NCBI GenBank assembly: GCA_003116995.1 | Contig: BDSL01000108.1 | Location: 1-64,000 of the forward strand | DNA length: 64,000 bases | Origin: Yamagishiella unicocca | Lineage: Eukaryota; Chlorophyta; Chlorophyceae; Chlamydomonadales; Volvocaceae | Reading direction: 5' to 3' | In this document: positions 1-9,800 of the stretch, in pieces | Layout: the number at the start of each line of letters is the position of its first letter | Numbering within the stretch: the first letter of the stretch is position 1 | Notes under the pieces: model-generated | Told to the model about the DNA's origin: nothing | Seen by the model: only the letters and a program-made list of their open reading frames with translations | Database searches by the model: none | Position numbers and translations under genes: made by a program

Positions 1-22
1 ATGTGTGTCTGTCAATGATCAT

Positions 23-105
23 CAGCGTTGTGCCGGTAATAATACACACCCTTAAATCACTTTGTAAAACAAACTTAAGGTTTAGTTAATACGGGCACAA
101 CGCTC
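23..105 (+). mobile_element. hAT-like MITE, copy 1 (83 bp)
   Basis: Short non-autonomous element with terminal inverted repeats CAGCGTTGTGCC... and ...GGGCACAACGCT. The flanks carry the direct repeat TGTCAATGAT at 10-19 and 106-115, with three extra bases (CAT) before the 5' end, so the target duplication is slightly disturbed. It has no coding capacity. Opposite orientation to the copies at 2156 and 8144. Confidence 0.75.
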
Positions 106-119
106 TGTCAATGATGCCA

Positions 120-1500
120 ATAATATGATGAGTGGAGGTACATTGAAGACTGTGAACATGTTTGTTTACGATGCAATAATAGGATGCGTGGAGGTACAGT
201 GAAGACTGTGAACATGTTTGTTTACGATGCAATAATATGATGCGTAGAGGTACGGTGAATACTGCGAACATGTTTGTTCACGATGCAATAATAGGATGCA
301 TGAAGGTACAGTGAACCCAGAGAATCTCTTCCTTCACAATGCAATAATAGGATGCATGAAGGTACAGTGAAGACTGCGAACATGTTTGTTCAGGTTGCAA
401 GCATTTAATGCGTGGAGGAGGTACAGTGCACCCAGGGGCAGTGTTGTGCCCGTAATAATATACACCCCTAAATCACTTTGTAAAACAAACTTAAGGTTTA
501 GTTAATACGGACACAACGCTGCCCAGGGAACATGTTTGTTCAGGTTGTTGTTCAGGTTGCAATCATTTGATGCGTAAGGGTACAGTGAAGACTGTGAACA
601 TGTTTGTTCAGGTTGCAATCATTTGATGCGTGGAGGTATAGTGAAGGCAGTGGACATGTTCGTTCAGGTTGCAATCATTTGATGCGTAGAGGTACGGTGA
701 ATACTGCGAACATGTTCGTTCAGGTTGCAATAATATGATGCGTGAAGGTATAGTGAAGGCAGTGGACATGTTCGTTCAGGTTGCAATCATTTGATGCGTA
801 AGGGTACAGTGAATACTGTGAACATGTTTGTTCAGGTTGCAATCATTTGATGCGTGAAGGTATAGTGAAGGCAGTGAACATGTTTGTTCAGGTTGCAATC
901 ATTTGATGCGTGGAGGTACGGTGAATACTGTGAACATGTTTGTTCAGGTTGCAATCATTTGATGCGTAGAGGTACGGTGAATACTGCGAACATGTTTGTT
1001 CACGTTGCAATCATTTGATGCGTGGAGGTACAGTGAATACTGCGAACATGTTTGTTCAGGTTGCAATCATTTGATGCGTGGAGGTACAGTGAAGGCAGTG
1101 GACATGTTTGTTCAGGTTGCAATCATTTGATGCGTGGAGGTACAGTGAAGGCAGTGGACATGTTTGTTCAGGTTGCAATCATTTGATGCGTAGAGGTATA
1201 GTGAAGGCAGTTGGACATGTTCGTTCAGGTTGCAATCATTTGATGCGTGGCGGTACGGTGAATACTGCGAACATGTTTGTCCATGTTGCAATCATTTGAT
1301 GCGTAGAGGTACGGTGAATACTGTGAACATGTTTGTTCACGTTGCAATCATTTGATGCGTGGAGGTACAGTGAATACTGCGAACATGTTTGTTCAGGTTG
1401 CAAGCATTTGATGCGTGGAGGTACAGTGAATACTGCGAACATGTTCGTTCAGGTTGCAATCATTTGATGCGTGGAGGTACGGTGAATACTGCGAATCTAG
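120..1500. repeat. 56-bp minisatellite array
   Basis: About 24 copies of a unit containing GAACATGTTTGTTCAGGTTG followed by CAATCATTTGATGCGTGG and AGGTACAGTGAATACTGC; successive AACATG motifs at 155, 211 and 267 give a 56-bp period. A MITE interrupts it at 439-521. ORFs across it repeat with the unit and look incidental. Because a spliced minus-strand exon ends just to the right (1651), the array probably lies in an intron or 3' region of that gene. Confidence 0.9.
439..521 (+). mobile_element. hAT-like MITE, copy 2 (83 bp)
   Basis: Begins CAGTGTTGTGCCCGTA and ends GACACAACGCTG. Flanked by CCCAGGGG (431-438) and CCCAGGGA (522-529), an 8-bp target duplication with one mismatch. Inserted inside the 56-bp minisatellite. 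Same orientation as copy 1. Confidence 0.85.
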
Positions 1501-1520
1501 TGAACCCAGTGTGCATGTTG

Positions 1521-1561
1521 TTGTCTGTTTGTCTGTTTGTCTGTTTGTCTGTTTGTCTGTG
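1521..1561. repeat. TGTTTGTC microsatellite
   Basis: Five copies of the 8-bp unit CTGTTTGT at the right edge of the 56-bp array. Confidence 0.9.
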
Positions 1562-1650
1562 TTTCAAGCATTGCATGATGCGTATAGGTACAGTGAACGC
1601 TGAGAACACAGTGAACGCTGAGAACACAGTGAAGACCACACATTGCTTAC

Positions 1651-3395
1651 CCGAAGATCGGGATCCAATGGCTGAGCTGTCCAACTTGCAACACCTTGAT
1701 TTCCTGGAGCTTGTTCATCTTTCGCTGTATACCGGGGGGATGGGGGGTATCGTATGATTATTATTATCATTATGAACGGAAGATATAGGATGGTGCGGAC
1801 TCTGGGCACTGGCTGGGTTCTGTTCAGGGTTCAGTTCAGGGTTCAGTTCAGGGTTCAGTTCAGTGGACCTAGCCCTGATCCTGAGCCTGCCCATAGACCC
1901 ATGGGTCGACCTTGACCCTGGGCCTAACAACACGGAGCATGCCCATAGACCCGTGGGTCGACCTTGACCCTGGGCCTAACACAACACGGAGCATGCTAAT
2001 AGACCCATGGGTCGACCTTGACCCTGGGCCTAACACAACACGGAGCATGCCCATAGACCCGTGGGTCGACCTTGACCCTGGGCCTAACAACACGGCGCAT
2101 GCCCATAGACCCGTGGGTCGATCTTGACCCTGGGCCTAACAACACGGCGCCTGACCAGCGTTGTGCCCGTATGAACTAAACCTTACGTTTGTTTTACAAA
2201 GTGATTTAAGGGTGTATGATTACGGGCACGACGCTGAGCCTGACCATGTGCCCGACCATAGACCCGCGGGTCGCCTGAACCCGAGCATGCGCTTGACCCC
2301 TGAGCATGCGCTTGACCCTGAGCATGTGCCTGACCCCTGAGCATGCGCCTGACCCCTGAGCATGCGCTTGACCCTGAGCATGCGCCTGACCCCAGAGCAT
2401 GCGCTTGAACCCGAGCATGCGCCTGACCCTGAGCATGCGCCTGACCCTGAGCATGCGCCTGACCCCTGAGCATGCGCCTGACCCCTGAGCATGCGCCTGA
2501 CCCACTATACACCACTATACCCCCATGATCCGAAGCCCTGATCCTGGATGGATGGATGGATGGATGGATGGATTGCGCTTGCGCAGCCACTGCGTGTCAC
2601 AGCCCGTCCTCAACTCACCTCCTTCATGGTTTCCAGGAGTATCATGAGTGCGAAGCTCTTGTCTGCCGATATGTTAATGGCTTCAAAGTAGGTGAGATCC
2701 TTGAAGCCCCCAATCGCAATGACACACGCCAGAGCCTGTATCACTGAACCGGACGGCGCGTCGAGCTCCAGGCGCGTCGCGTTTTCGAAGACGTACTTGA
2801 GATGGCCCGTTGAGCACACCGCATGCCATGTTAGCTCCCATGGCACCGCGTCCGTGCAGCGGATATGCAGACCCGCCGCGCGGATGCCCGCGTCGCACAT
2901 GGCCCTGAAGGTCTGGTACCTACACAACAAGAACATCACATATCAATAGACTATCAATAGACTATCAATAGACTATCAATAGACCAACAATGGACCAACA
3001 ATGGACCATTAAGATGCGCGCGATCCTCCGCTCTCGCCGCATAGGATGCTTTACTTGTTTTTTACTTACATGTGGCCGATTTCAGAAGATACGCCCTTTG
3101 GCCCAGGGATGCTGAAGTCTATGCCAACGCCCTTGAGTCGGAAGTCCTCCGCCGTCTTGGAGGTGTCCAAATGTAAACGTTCCATGTTATCTGTATTGCT
3201 ATTGGCGCTGGCGCTGGCGTTGGCGTTGGCGCTGTCCTCCGTTACTGGAGGGACACTTCGCCGCACTTCCTTCGCGAAAGCCCTGTGGACGAACTGTTCC
3301 GCCGACTTATGAGCTAATTTAATAAAGTCATGGCTTCCGTAGTAGTTTACTGTCCTAGTTGCCGCGACTTTGCCGTTAATGAATTTCAAGTCCAT
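1651..3395 (-). CDS. Unrecognised multi-exon protein gene, 3' end not found
   Basis: Three exons are visible on the minus strand. Exon 1 is 3395-3070, starting at an ATG with an in-frame TAG 15 nt upstream; it ends at a GTAAGT donor. Exon 2 is 2919-2619, after a TGTGTAG acceptor, and ends at GTGAGT. Exon 3 is 1724-1651, between TATACAG and GTAAGC. Reading frame is kept across both joins, giving about 233 residues before the next intron. Exon 1 carries a low-complexity Asn/Ala/Ser run (about residues 56-68) from a GGCGCT-type simple repeat. Exon 2 is a globular-looking stretch containing WELTWHAVCSTGHLKYV and VIQALACVIAIGGFKDL. I recognise no family. Intron 2 (894 bp) is swollen by two minisatellites and a MITE. 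Exon 3 is short and less certain. The rest of the gene is probably left of the window or beyond the 56-bp array. Confidence 0.6.
1811..1865. repeat. GTTCAGGGTTCA short tandem repeat
   Basis: Four imperfect copies of TTCAGGGTTCAG-type sequence within intron 2 of the minus-strand gene. Confidence 0.8.
1880..2147. repeat. 52-54-bp minisatellite
   Basis: About five copies of a unit containing CCCATAGACCCGTGGGTCGA and CCTTGACCCTGGGCCTAACA. CATAGAC recurs at 1892 and 1944 (52 bp), then 54 bp. Lies in intron 2 of the minus-strand gene. Confidence 0.9.
2156..2236 (-). mobile_element. hAT-like MITE, copy 3 (81 bp)
   Basis: CAGCGTTGTGCCCGTA at the left end and GGGCACGACGCTG at the right, flanked by CGCCTGAC / AGCCTGAC (or GCCTGACC on both sides if the end is shifted one base). 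Internal sequence is the reverse complement of copies 1 and 2. Sits in intron 2 of the unrecognised minus-strand gene. Confidence 0.85.
2275..2505. repeat. 18-19-bp minisatellite
   Basis: About 12 copies of CTGAGCATGCGCCTGACCC with one-base length variation. Long minus-strand ORFs over it are by-products of the period. Confidence 0.9.
2547..2573. repeat. ATGG tetranucleotide microsatellite
   Basis: About six copies of GGAT next to the exon 2 donor of the minus-strand gene. Confidence 0.9.
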
Positions 3396-3599
3396 ATGCC
3401 GCCGTGTCTAAAGATGCTCGCGCCTCTAAATCATCTTGGAGTTCTGGGATTGATATTGGACTTAAGGACTAATTGAGGACTTAAGCGAAGAGAGTTGAAA
3501 AGCGGCGCCGGTTCTGAATGCATGGCCGTACGGTACATCGCGAATCCCTAGACTGGCGCGATTCCCTAGACTGGCGCGATTCCCTAGACAAGCGCCCAA
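3396..3599. promoter_or_regulatory. 204-bp divergent promoter region
   Basis: Spacer between the start codon of the minus-strand gene (3395) and the plus-strand gene (3600). Next to the plus-strand ATG it holds three tandem, slightly degenerate copies of a 17-18-bp unit containing CCCTAGACTGGCGCGATT (about 3544-3592). No TATA box is evident. Bidirectional promoter use is inferred from layout only. Confidence 0.45.
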
Positions 3600-4064
3600 A
3601 TGCTATTCCCGTTCTGTGACTTCGAGGCCAGAATCTTTGATGAAGATGACGTTGTGACCATCTACTTCATGAAGACCTTCCCGGGGCTCATTGTTGAGTC
3701 TGACCACGTGACGCCAGGCCTGCTTGTGGACTACAACGAGAACAACCAGATTGTGTCGTTTGACATACATTGTGCGTCCGCGCGGCTATCGTGTGGACGC
3801 TCGGCAGTCTTGGCCCGAACGTACGATGCACGCGGGGACCGACTACTAGTGTACTTCACGGGGTCGATGTCAGAACCAGAACCAGAACCAGAGTCAAAGT
3901 CAGAACCAAAGTCAGAAACACCGCGCCTTGACGACATGGACACGCAGCTGCTAGCGACGGATGACCCACGCATTTTCGTGCTGACAAGTGTTGACAGCTC
4001 GTGGAAGGGTTTGGTAATCGACGAAGCCACAAAAGCCATCGCGCAACCCGGCGATGGGAGTTAA
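3600..4064 (+). CDS. DUF2283-like small protein, 154 aa
   Basis: Uninterrupted ORF from ATG to TAA. Residues about 12-58 (DEDDVVTIYFMKTFPGLIVE followed by a VTPGLLVDYNENNQIVSFDI segment) have the layout of bacterial DUF2283 proteins: a short beta hairpin, then a P-G-(V/L)-(L/I)-(V/L)-D-Y-(D/N) turn and a strand with an I/F-x-I core. The function of that family is unknown. Residues about 93-105 are an acidic EPEPEPESKSEPKSE linker, and the C-terminal 50 residues may repeat the same fold weakly. Bacterial relatives are usually only about 60-90 residues, so the C-terminal extension is unusual. No intron is evident, unlike its neighbours, which fits (but does not prove) acquisition from bacteria. 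Diverges from the gene at 3395 and converges with the deacetylase. Family assignment is from remembered motif shape. Confidence 0.6.
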   Translation: MLFPFCDFEARIFDEDDVVTIYFMKTFPGLIVESDHVTPGLLVDYNENNQIVSFDIHCASARLSCGRSAVLARTYDARGDRLLVYFTGSMSEPEPEPESKSEPKSETPRLDDMDTQLLATDDPRIFVLTSVDSSWKGLVIDEATKAIAQPGDGS

Positions 4065-4116
4065 GAGGTGCACTACCACCTACTGCGCGCACCATGCTCC
4101 ACCACGTCGCAACTCG

Positions 4117-4227
4117 AAACATCAACACGAAACCTCAACACGAAACCTCAACACGAAACCTCAACACGAAACCTCAACACGAAACCTCAACACGAAACCT
4201 CAACACGAAACCTCAACACGAAACCTC
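4117..4227. repeat. 13-bp minisatellite between convergent genes
   Basis: Eight to nine near-perfect copies of CACGAAACCTCAA directly after the deacetylase stop codon. It fills the space between the two convergent genes, so their 3' ends must lie in or beside it. Confidence 0.95.
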
Positions 4228-5907
4228 ATTCCTCCTCCGCCCCCTCCTCCGCCCCCTCCGACGCCGCCTCCACGCGAATCCGCTTCACGTTGCCCATGTT
4301 TCGGATGATGTTTTCCATCTTGCGCTCAAGGCTGTGTGAGCTGTCGCACTGCTTGGCTGCAAAGGGTAGAAAAGGGTGCGAACAGCGTTGTGCGTGCACG
4401 TATGAACTAAGCCCTAAGTTTGTTTTTACAAACCACACACAAACACCGTGTAAACCTACCTACTGTGGTTCTACTTACCCAGAATAGCCCAGAATAACCC
4501 AGAAACAAAGAACAACTTACTGCAAACAAATCGCTCGTCCATGCAGTGTGCGTACGGTTGCAACTTGGGGAGACCCGCGATGACCGCCGCGGCCTTCTTT
4601 GCGTCGTTCTTCTTCAGCACCTTCTTGCAGATTTCCAACTCGCGATCACGTACGTAGTGGACGTTCAGCAGGGCGTTCATGAGCTCGGGGGAGATTGGGC
4701 CACTGAAGAAATCAGAATCGAACTCTTCTGCGATGTCCGAGTACACCGGCCCGAGCCCCGCAAGGATCGCCGTTTCGTACGCCCAGCAGCGCGTCACCAT
4801 GGCCGGTTGATATCCGCCACCGCCCGTCACGAGCAATGGGATATCACCAGACTTGGCGCACAGGTCCTTGACAATCTCGACGCACCTGCGTAGAATGTTT
4901 GCACCCGGGCAGGTGCATGTTGCACCGGGCACACGTGAATGTTTCAGATTGGTTCAGATTGGAAAGTGCCCTGACAATTGGAATTACCTCCCGTGCTGCC
5001 TGATTGACATGTTGAACATGCCCAGGCTGTCCCCCGCGACGCTGTCACAGCCGCACTGGAGAACTACGGCATCTGGTGCGAACGACGTAAACGTCACTGG
5101 CAGTACGCCCTCAATAAGCTTCAAGTAGCTTTCGCCCGAGATGCTGTGGGCGAGTGGAACGTTGGTCGCAAAGTACTTGCCATCCGCCTTGCCGATGTCA
5201 CTTTCCTTGCCGGTGCCTGGAAAGAAGGCTGGCTGACCCCCATCGGCGCAGCTGTGAGTGTTCTCGAACATGTGTAGGCTCACCGTCATGATATCTTTCC
5301 GCGAGAGGAAGTACGCCTCAACACCGTCGCCATGGTGTATGTCAATGTCAACGTAGAGCACACGGCTGAAGTGCTTCCGGAGCTCCATGATTGCGATGAC
5401 GAGATCGTTGGTATAGCAAAACCCAGACGCCTTGTCCGGGTGGCCGTGGTGCATGCCGCCGCCCCAGAACACCGCCGTTTTGGCGCTCTTGGACGCTAGG
5501 AGGTCACACGCAACCAGGGCACCCCTGACAATGCGCTGTATGTACTCGTCCATGTTGCGAAAAATGGGGCAGTCATCTCCCGGGTCGACTCCCAGACCGG
5601 CCGCTTTGAGCGCCTTTAACATTTGAGCCGCCTCCTTCTCCGGATTGAAAATCAGGTCCAAATATTCTTTCGTATGGAAGCTGCTCAGGGCTGCGCCGAT
5701 GCGGGCAGCATCCGCCTCTGAAATGTGTTCGCGAAGGCTGACGAATTCCACGCCTGCCTTTGAAAGGTCCACGCCCGCTTTGTTCAACACATAATGGAAG
5801 AACTCGAGGCTTGTCTCAGAGCGCGACGGATCCATCGGATGTCCGACACCGAGACTGAAACTCGGTAAGCAAGGATCGCAGACTACTGCAAGTCCTGATG
5901 ATGACAT
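4226..5907 (-). CDS. Class I histone deacetylase (zinc-dependent), 3 exons
   Basis: Exons 5907-4988, 4885-4521 and 4356-4226 join in frame to 471 residues (donors GTAATT and GTAAGT; acceptors CGCAG and TTGCAG). The enzyme removes acetyl groups from lysines, typically histone tails in the nucleus. Visible family motifs: GHPMDPSR (about residue 22), GGGMHHGHPDKASGFCYTND with the catalytic His pair at about 153-154, VDIDIHHGDG with zinc ligands Asp189 and His191, QCGCDSVAGD with zinc ligand Asp288, and GGGGYQ with the transition-state Tyr332. Length matches class I enzymes. The C-terminus is a short acidic Glu/Gly tail. The HMF-to-FPGTG loop (about 212-230) is roughly ten residues longer than usual and contains HSCADGGQ. 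The ATG at 5907 is chosen because the frame upstream opens only with TTG. Intron 2 contains a truncated MITE. Confidence 0.93.
4383..4439 (-). mobile_element. hAT-like MITE remnant in deacetylase intron 2
   Basis: Starts CAGCGTTGTGCGTGCACGTA and continues through a TATGAACTAAGCCCTAAGTT segment, matching the left two thirds of copies 3 and 4. The right terminal repeat is missing, so no target duplication can be tested. Lies wholly within the intron 4520-4357. Confidence 0.7.
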
Positions 5908-6891
5908 GATTTCCAAAGTGATTTCCAAAGTGACAACAATAAACAGGAAATACGTAGTGTCTTAAGGAAACCCTTCTTTGTTTGCTGCTCTTGTTTCCTG
6001 TTGGTTGTTGGTACGTTCATTTTTGGTACGTTCATTTCGATCCAGTTGGATACAGTTTCCTGTTTCCAATTTGAATACATCATCTGTTAGCTGGCGGTTG
6101 CCGACTTTGAGAGTGACTTGAGATTAAATTGAGATTGAATTGAAATTGAAATTGGGATTGAATTGAGACTGAATTGAATTGTGATTGAATTGAGATTGAA
6201 TTGAGATTGAATTAAGATGTGTCATGTGAATTCAGTGAATTCAGAATTACAGTGGCCAAGGTAATAAGACTACCACCTATAGCATGTTCTCCGACGCCGG
6301 GACGCCAGCATCGGCGAATGCGGAACATCATAATGAGTTCCCATACCCAAGGCGCGCGTTCAGAAAATGGCTCTGATGGCTCTGACAACACATAGGCTAA
6401 CATCGGGGCTCTGGACATCTGGACATGCGTCACTAAACCGATCCACGGTGCATGTGACACACCACCACACTCTCTATTACTTCTGTGAACACACCTCCTC
6501 GCACATCCAAGTAGATACGAAGTAATGGGGAACCTCTCAGTAGATACGAAGTAATGGGGAACCTCTCAGTAGATACGAAGTCATGGGGAACCTCTCAGTA
6601 GATACGAAGTCTAAGGACCAATACGAAGTCATGGGGAACGACACGAAGTCTAAGGACCAATACAAATCATCGCAAGCAATACACAACTTCACCTTCCAAA
6701 CACTACCACAGTTAGCCCAGGTTAGCCACTATCATCTACGAACATCAGCAAACATCGACAAACAGCAAATCCTCACTGCATAGTAGAACATGAACAATCA
6801 TCGATAACCCTCCTCGCACAGGTAAGTAGATAGCTTTCACTTCCTGCTAGACTGCTTTTTGGCAACCTAGCAGCCAGCACCAATTGCCCTA
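5908..6891. other. Intergenic stretch with simple repeats, no supported gene
   Basis: Lies between the 5' end of the deacetylase and the 3' end of the next minus-strand gene, so the deacetylase promoter must be here. Contains a GATTGAATTGA-type repeat at about 6113-6216 and a 29-bp tandem repeat (AGTAGATACGAAGTAATGGG plus GAACCTCTC, three to four copies, about 6509-6610). Short ORFs here have no family features. Part of it may be untranslated region. Confidence 0.6.
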
Positions 6892-9800
6892 TTATTTTTT
6901 CTTGTTCTTGTTCTTGTTCTTGTTCTTCTTCTCGTTCTTCTTCCTGAGCCGACACTTAGCTTGCGATCGACGCCACATCTTACGTTTCTTCAGGACGGCA
7001 AGGTCTGCAGCAGTGGGGACATCACCATCGAGACTGTCGGCGACGGGAGGTTGTTTCTTCTTACGCGTCTGCATACACGATGTAGGAAACGGAACATTGT
7101 TTATCACCAGCTTTGGCACCCCAATTGCAGTGACAAAGGAAACAGCTATCTATTTCCAAGCCAAATTAAGTTCCAACCCAAACGTACCTTCCTACGTGGT
7201 CGGCCCTCTTCAGGAACCTCGTCTTCTTGCACTCGCTGTCGTTTCTGCGTGTTGGAGTTGGAGCGTCACGTTCAGCGTTTTACAAAAGTGATCAGGGTGT
7301 ATTATTACGGGCACGACGCTGGACACGTTCCTAACCCTAACAACAGGAATACAGGAATACTATTGTTTACCTTGGTTACGGCTGCGTTGCTTGGGCCTGG
7401 CCCGTCGTTGGTGACTGGCCCGTCACTGCTGCCTGGCCCGTCGCCGCTGCCTGGCCCGTCGCCGCTGCCGCTTGGCTCGCCGCTGCCGCTTGGCTCGTCG
7501 CTGCTGCTTGGCTCGTCGCTGCTGCTTGGCTCGTCGCCGCTGCCTGGCTCGTCGCCGCTGCCTGGCTCGTCGCCGCTGCCTGGTCCGTCGTTGGTGCCTG
7601 GTCCGTCGTTGGTGCCTGTCCCATCGCTGCTTCCTGGCCCGTCGCTGCTATCACCTGCCCCCCGTCCACGGCCTGCCTTCCGGCCACCCCCCCGCCCACG
7701 ACCTGCCTTCCGGCCACCCCGCCCACGTGCGCCCCGCCCATCGCTGCACCCTGGTCCGTCACTGCTGACTCCTGCCCCCCGTCCACCGCCCGCACTCCGG
7801 CCACCCCGCCCACGTGCGCCCCGCCCATCGCTGCACCCTGGTCCGTCGCTGCTGACTCCTGCCCCACGTCCACCGCCCGCACTCCGGCCACCCCGCCCAC
7901 GTGCGCCCCGCCCATTGCTGCAGCCTGATCCGTCGCTGATGCCTGCTACCCCCCGTCCACCACCCGCACTCCGGCCCCACCGCCCGCTGTTGGTGACTGC
8001 AGCAGGGTCATTGTTGGGCACCTGCAATGGGGAAGCGAGCAAAAAGAAAGCAAAACCAGTTGACAAGATAGTACAATGAAATACAATAACATACGGACAA
8101 AACAAACAAAAACAAACGTAGCACACAATAAAACAGGTACAGGCAGCGTTGTGCCCGTATTAACTAAACCTTAAGTTTGTTTTACAAAGTGATCTAAGGG
8201 TGTCTTATTACGGGCACAACGCTCGGTACAGGTACTGTATTCGAACACAATTGATACTTATCAAATCGTCATGATCCACGTCAGGAAAATAGGAATACAG
8301 GAATATAGGAACTGCTTACCATGGCCATGACTGCACCGCTTCCGATGCCACCTGCGTCAAGGACAACGCCGCCTGCATCGCCAGATCGTGCCGCCACTGC
8401 CAGAACAGCATCGTTGGAGGGGCCAGCCGAGGGAGGGCCGCCACTGTTTACCACGTGATGCAACTTCGCCAGCACCTTGGACAAAGCAGACAACTCCGGC
8501 AACAAGCGAGATTCCTCATCACGCACTTCGGCGGCAAGGCTCCTCGCTGCCTGTAGCTCGTCTTCCAGCTGGCGCACGCACTTACGCGCCCGGTCGAGCT
8601 CTGCGACCACACCGCACTCAAATGCAGCCATGTGAAGGAGATCGGCTTTTGCTTTGCACAGCTTCCCTTCTGTTGTCAACTTCAGGGAACGTGCATACAA
8701 TTGTCGACCCATGGCAGCGATATCCGTTGTCGTAGCGGCAGACAACGTATTGTCCGTATGCGCCACATGCTGAATGACTGCAGTGTCCTCAGCATTGACC
8801 GCCAGCAGTTCGCGCTCAAGAGTATCGATCTCGGCCGTCAAAGACGCGACAGAAGCCGCGGCGTCGCTGGCTGCCTTCAGCGCTGTTCCCTCCGCGCGAC
8901 CACGTGCTTGGAGCAAATTAGCATCCAACAGGCGAATTTGAGCATCCACCTCATCTTTACTTTTGGTGATGACGGTGGAGCGAGCTTCAAGTCCGTCAAC
9001 GATAGCCTGAACCTGCAGACTGCTGCAGATCGACGGCGGCCCTGCAGCCTTGTCCTCGGGTGGTGACGCCGAGAAGATAGCAAGCCCCGCTAGCAGAATG
9101 CAAAGGCCAGCGGTAATGTCGGCTGCTGGGACGTTGGCGTCGGCTGCTGCGGCGTTGGCGGTGGCTGCTGGGACGTTGGCGTCGGCTGCTGCGGCGTTGG
9201 CGGTGGCTGCTGGGACGTTGGCGTCGGCTGCTGCGGCGACTGCTTGCCGTAGTACCGTGACCGGGGATGGCTCGCATCCAACAGGGAAGCGTGTGGCAGC
9301 GCACATGTTCAGTGCAGCCCGCTGCCCACTGCTCAACGTCTTGATCGCTCCACACATCTTGTTGAGGTGAAACAAGATCTTTTGGAGCGCGGGCCCGTGC
9401 AAGCCTGGCATGGGCTCTGCCAATATGACGTCAAGTTGCTCCCGAAAGGTACGCTGTATGCCGCCTTCCTCTTCCAGCATCATCATGATGTAGTGGACCA
9501 TCGTGCTCTTGATCCATCCTGCGGCCAAGTTTGCGAAACAGTAAATGGCTGCCTGATCTGCCTGATATACCACACTCGCTCGCATCAAATATAGTAACAA
9601 ACTGAAAACAGAGTTTTTTACCTGGTGAGTGCGGTGGGGCTTTCTTGTAAAGTTTCTCCAAGAAGGAGTTGAGAGTCATAGGCTCATCATCGTGTGCCCC
9701 TTAAGAAGCGAGGGGGTGGGGATGGGGGTAATCAATACAATGTGTATCGATCAAAGGCCTTCGGATGATTGCAAGTTCCATCAATCACAGGCCTTCGTAT

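Noticed and set aside
2183..2590. 135-codon minus-strand ORF
   Set aside because: Made of the 18-19-bp minisatellite and MITE sequence within an intron.
6212..6460. 82-codon minus-strand ORF upstream of the deacetylase
   Set aside because: No splice support, no recognisable features, and partly overlaps the end of a simple repeat.
7331..7341. CTAACCCTAA as telomere repeat
   Set aside because: Only one and a half units, inside an intron next to a MITE; no array of TTAGGG-type or TTTAGGG-type repeats anywhere in the window.
7376..7915. 179-codon minus-strand ORF in another frame of the same exon
   Set aside because: The alternative frame has a TAG just upstream and does not join to the neighbouring exons in phase, whereas the chosen frame does.
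6961..8079. 372-codon plus-strand ORF with Pro-rich repeats
   Set aside because: It overlaps minus-strand exons that are supported by matching splice sites and phases; its length follows from the same in-frame minisatellites.
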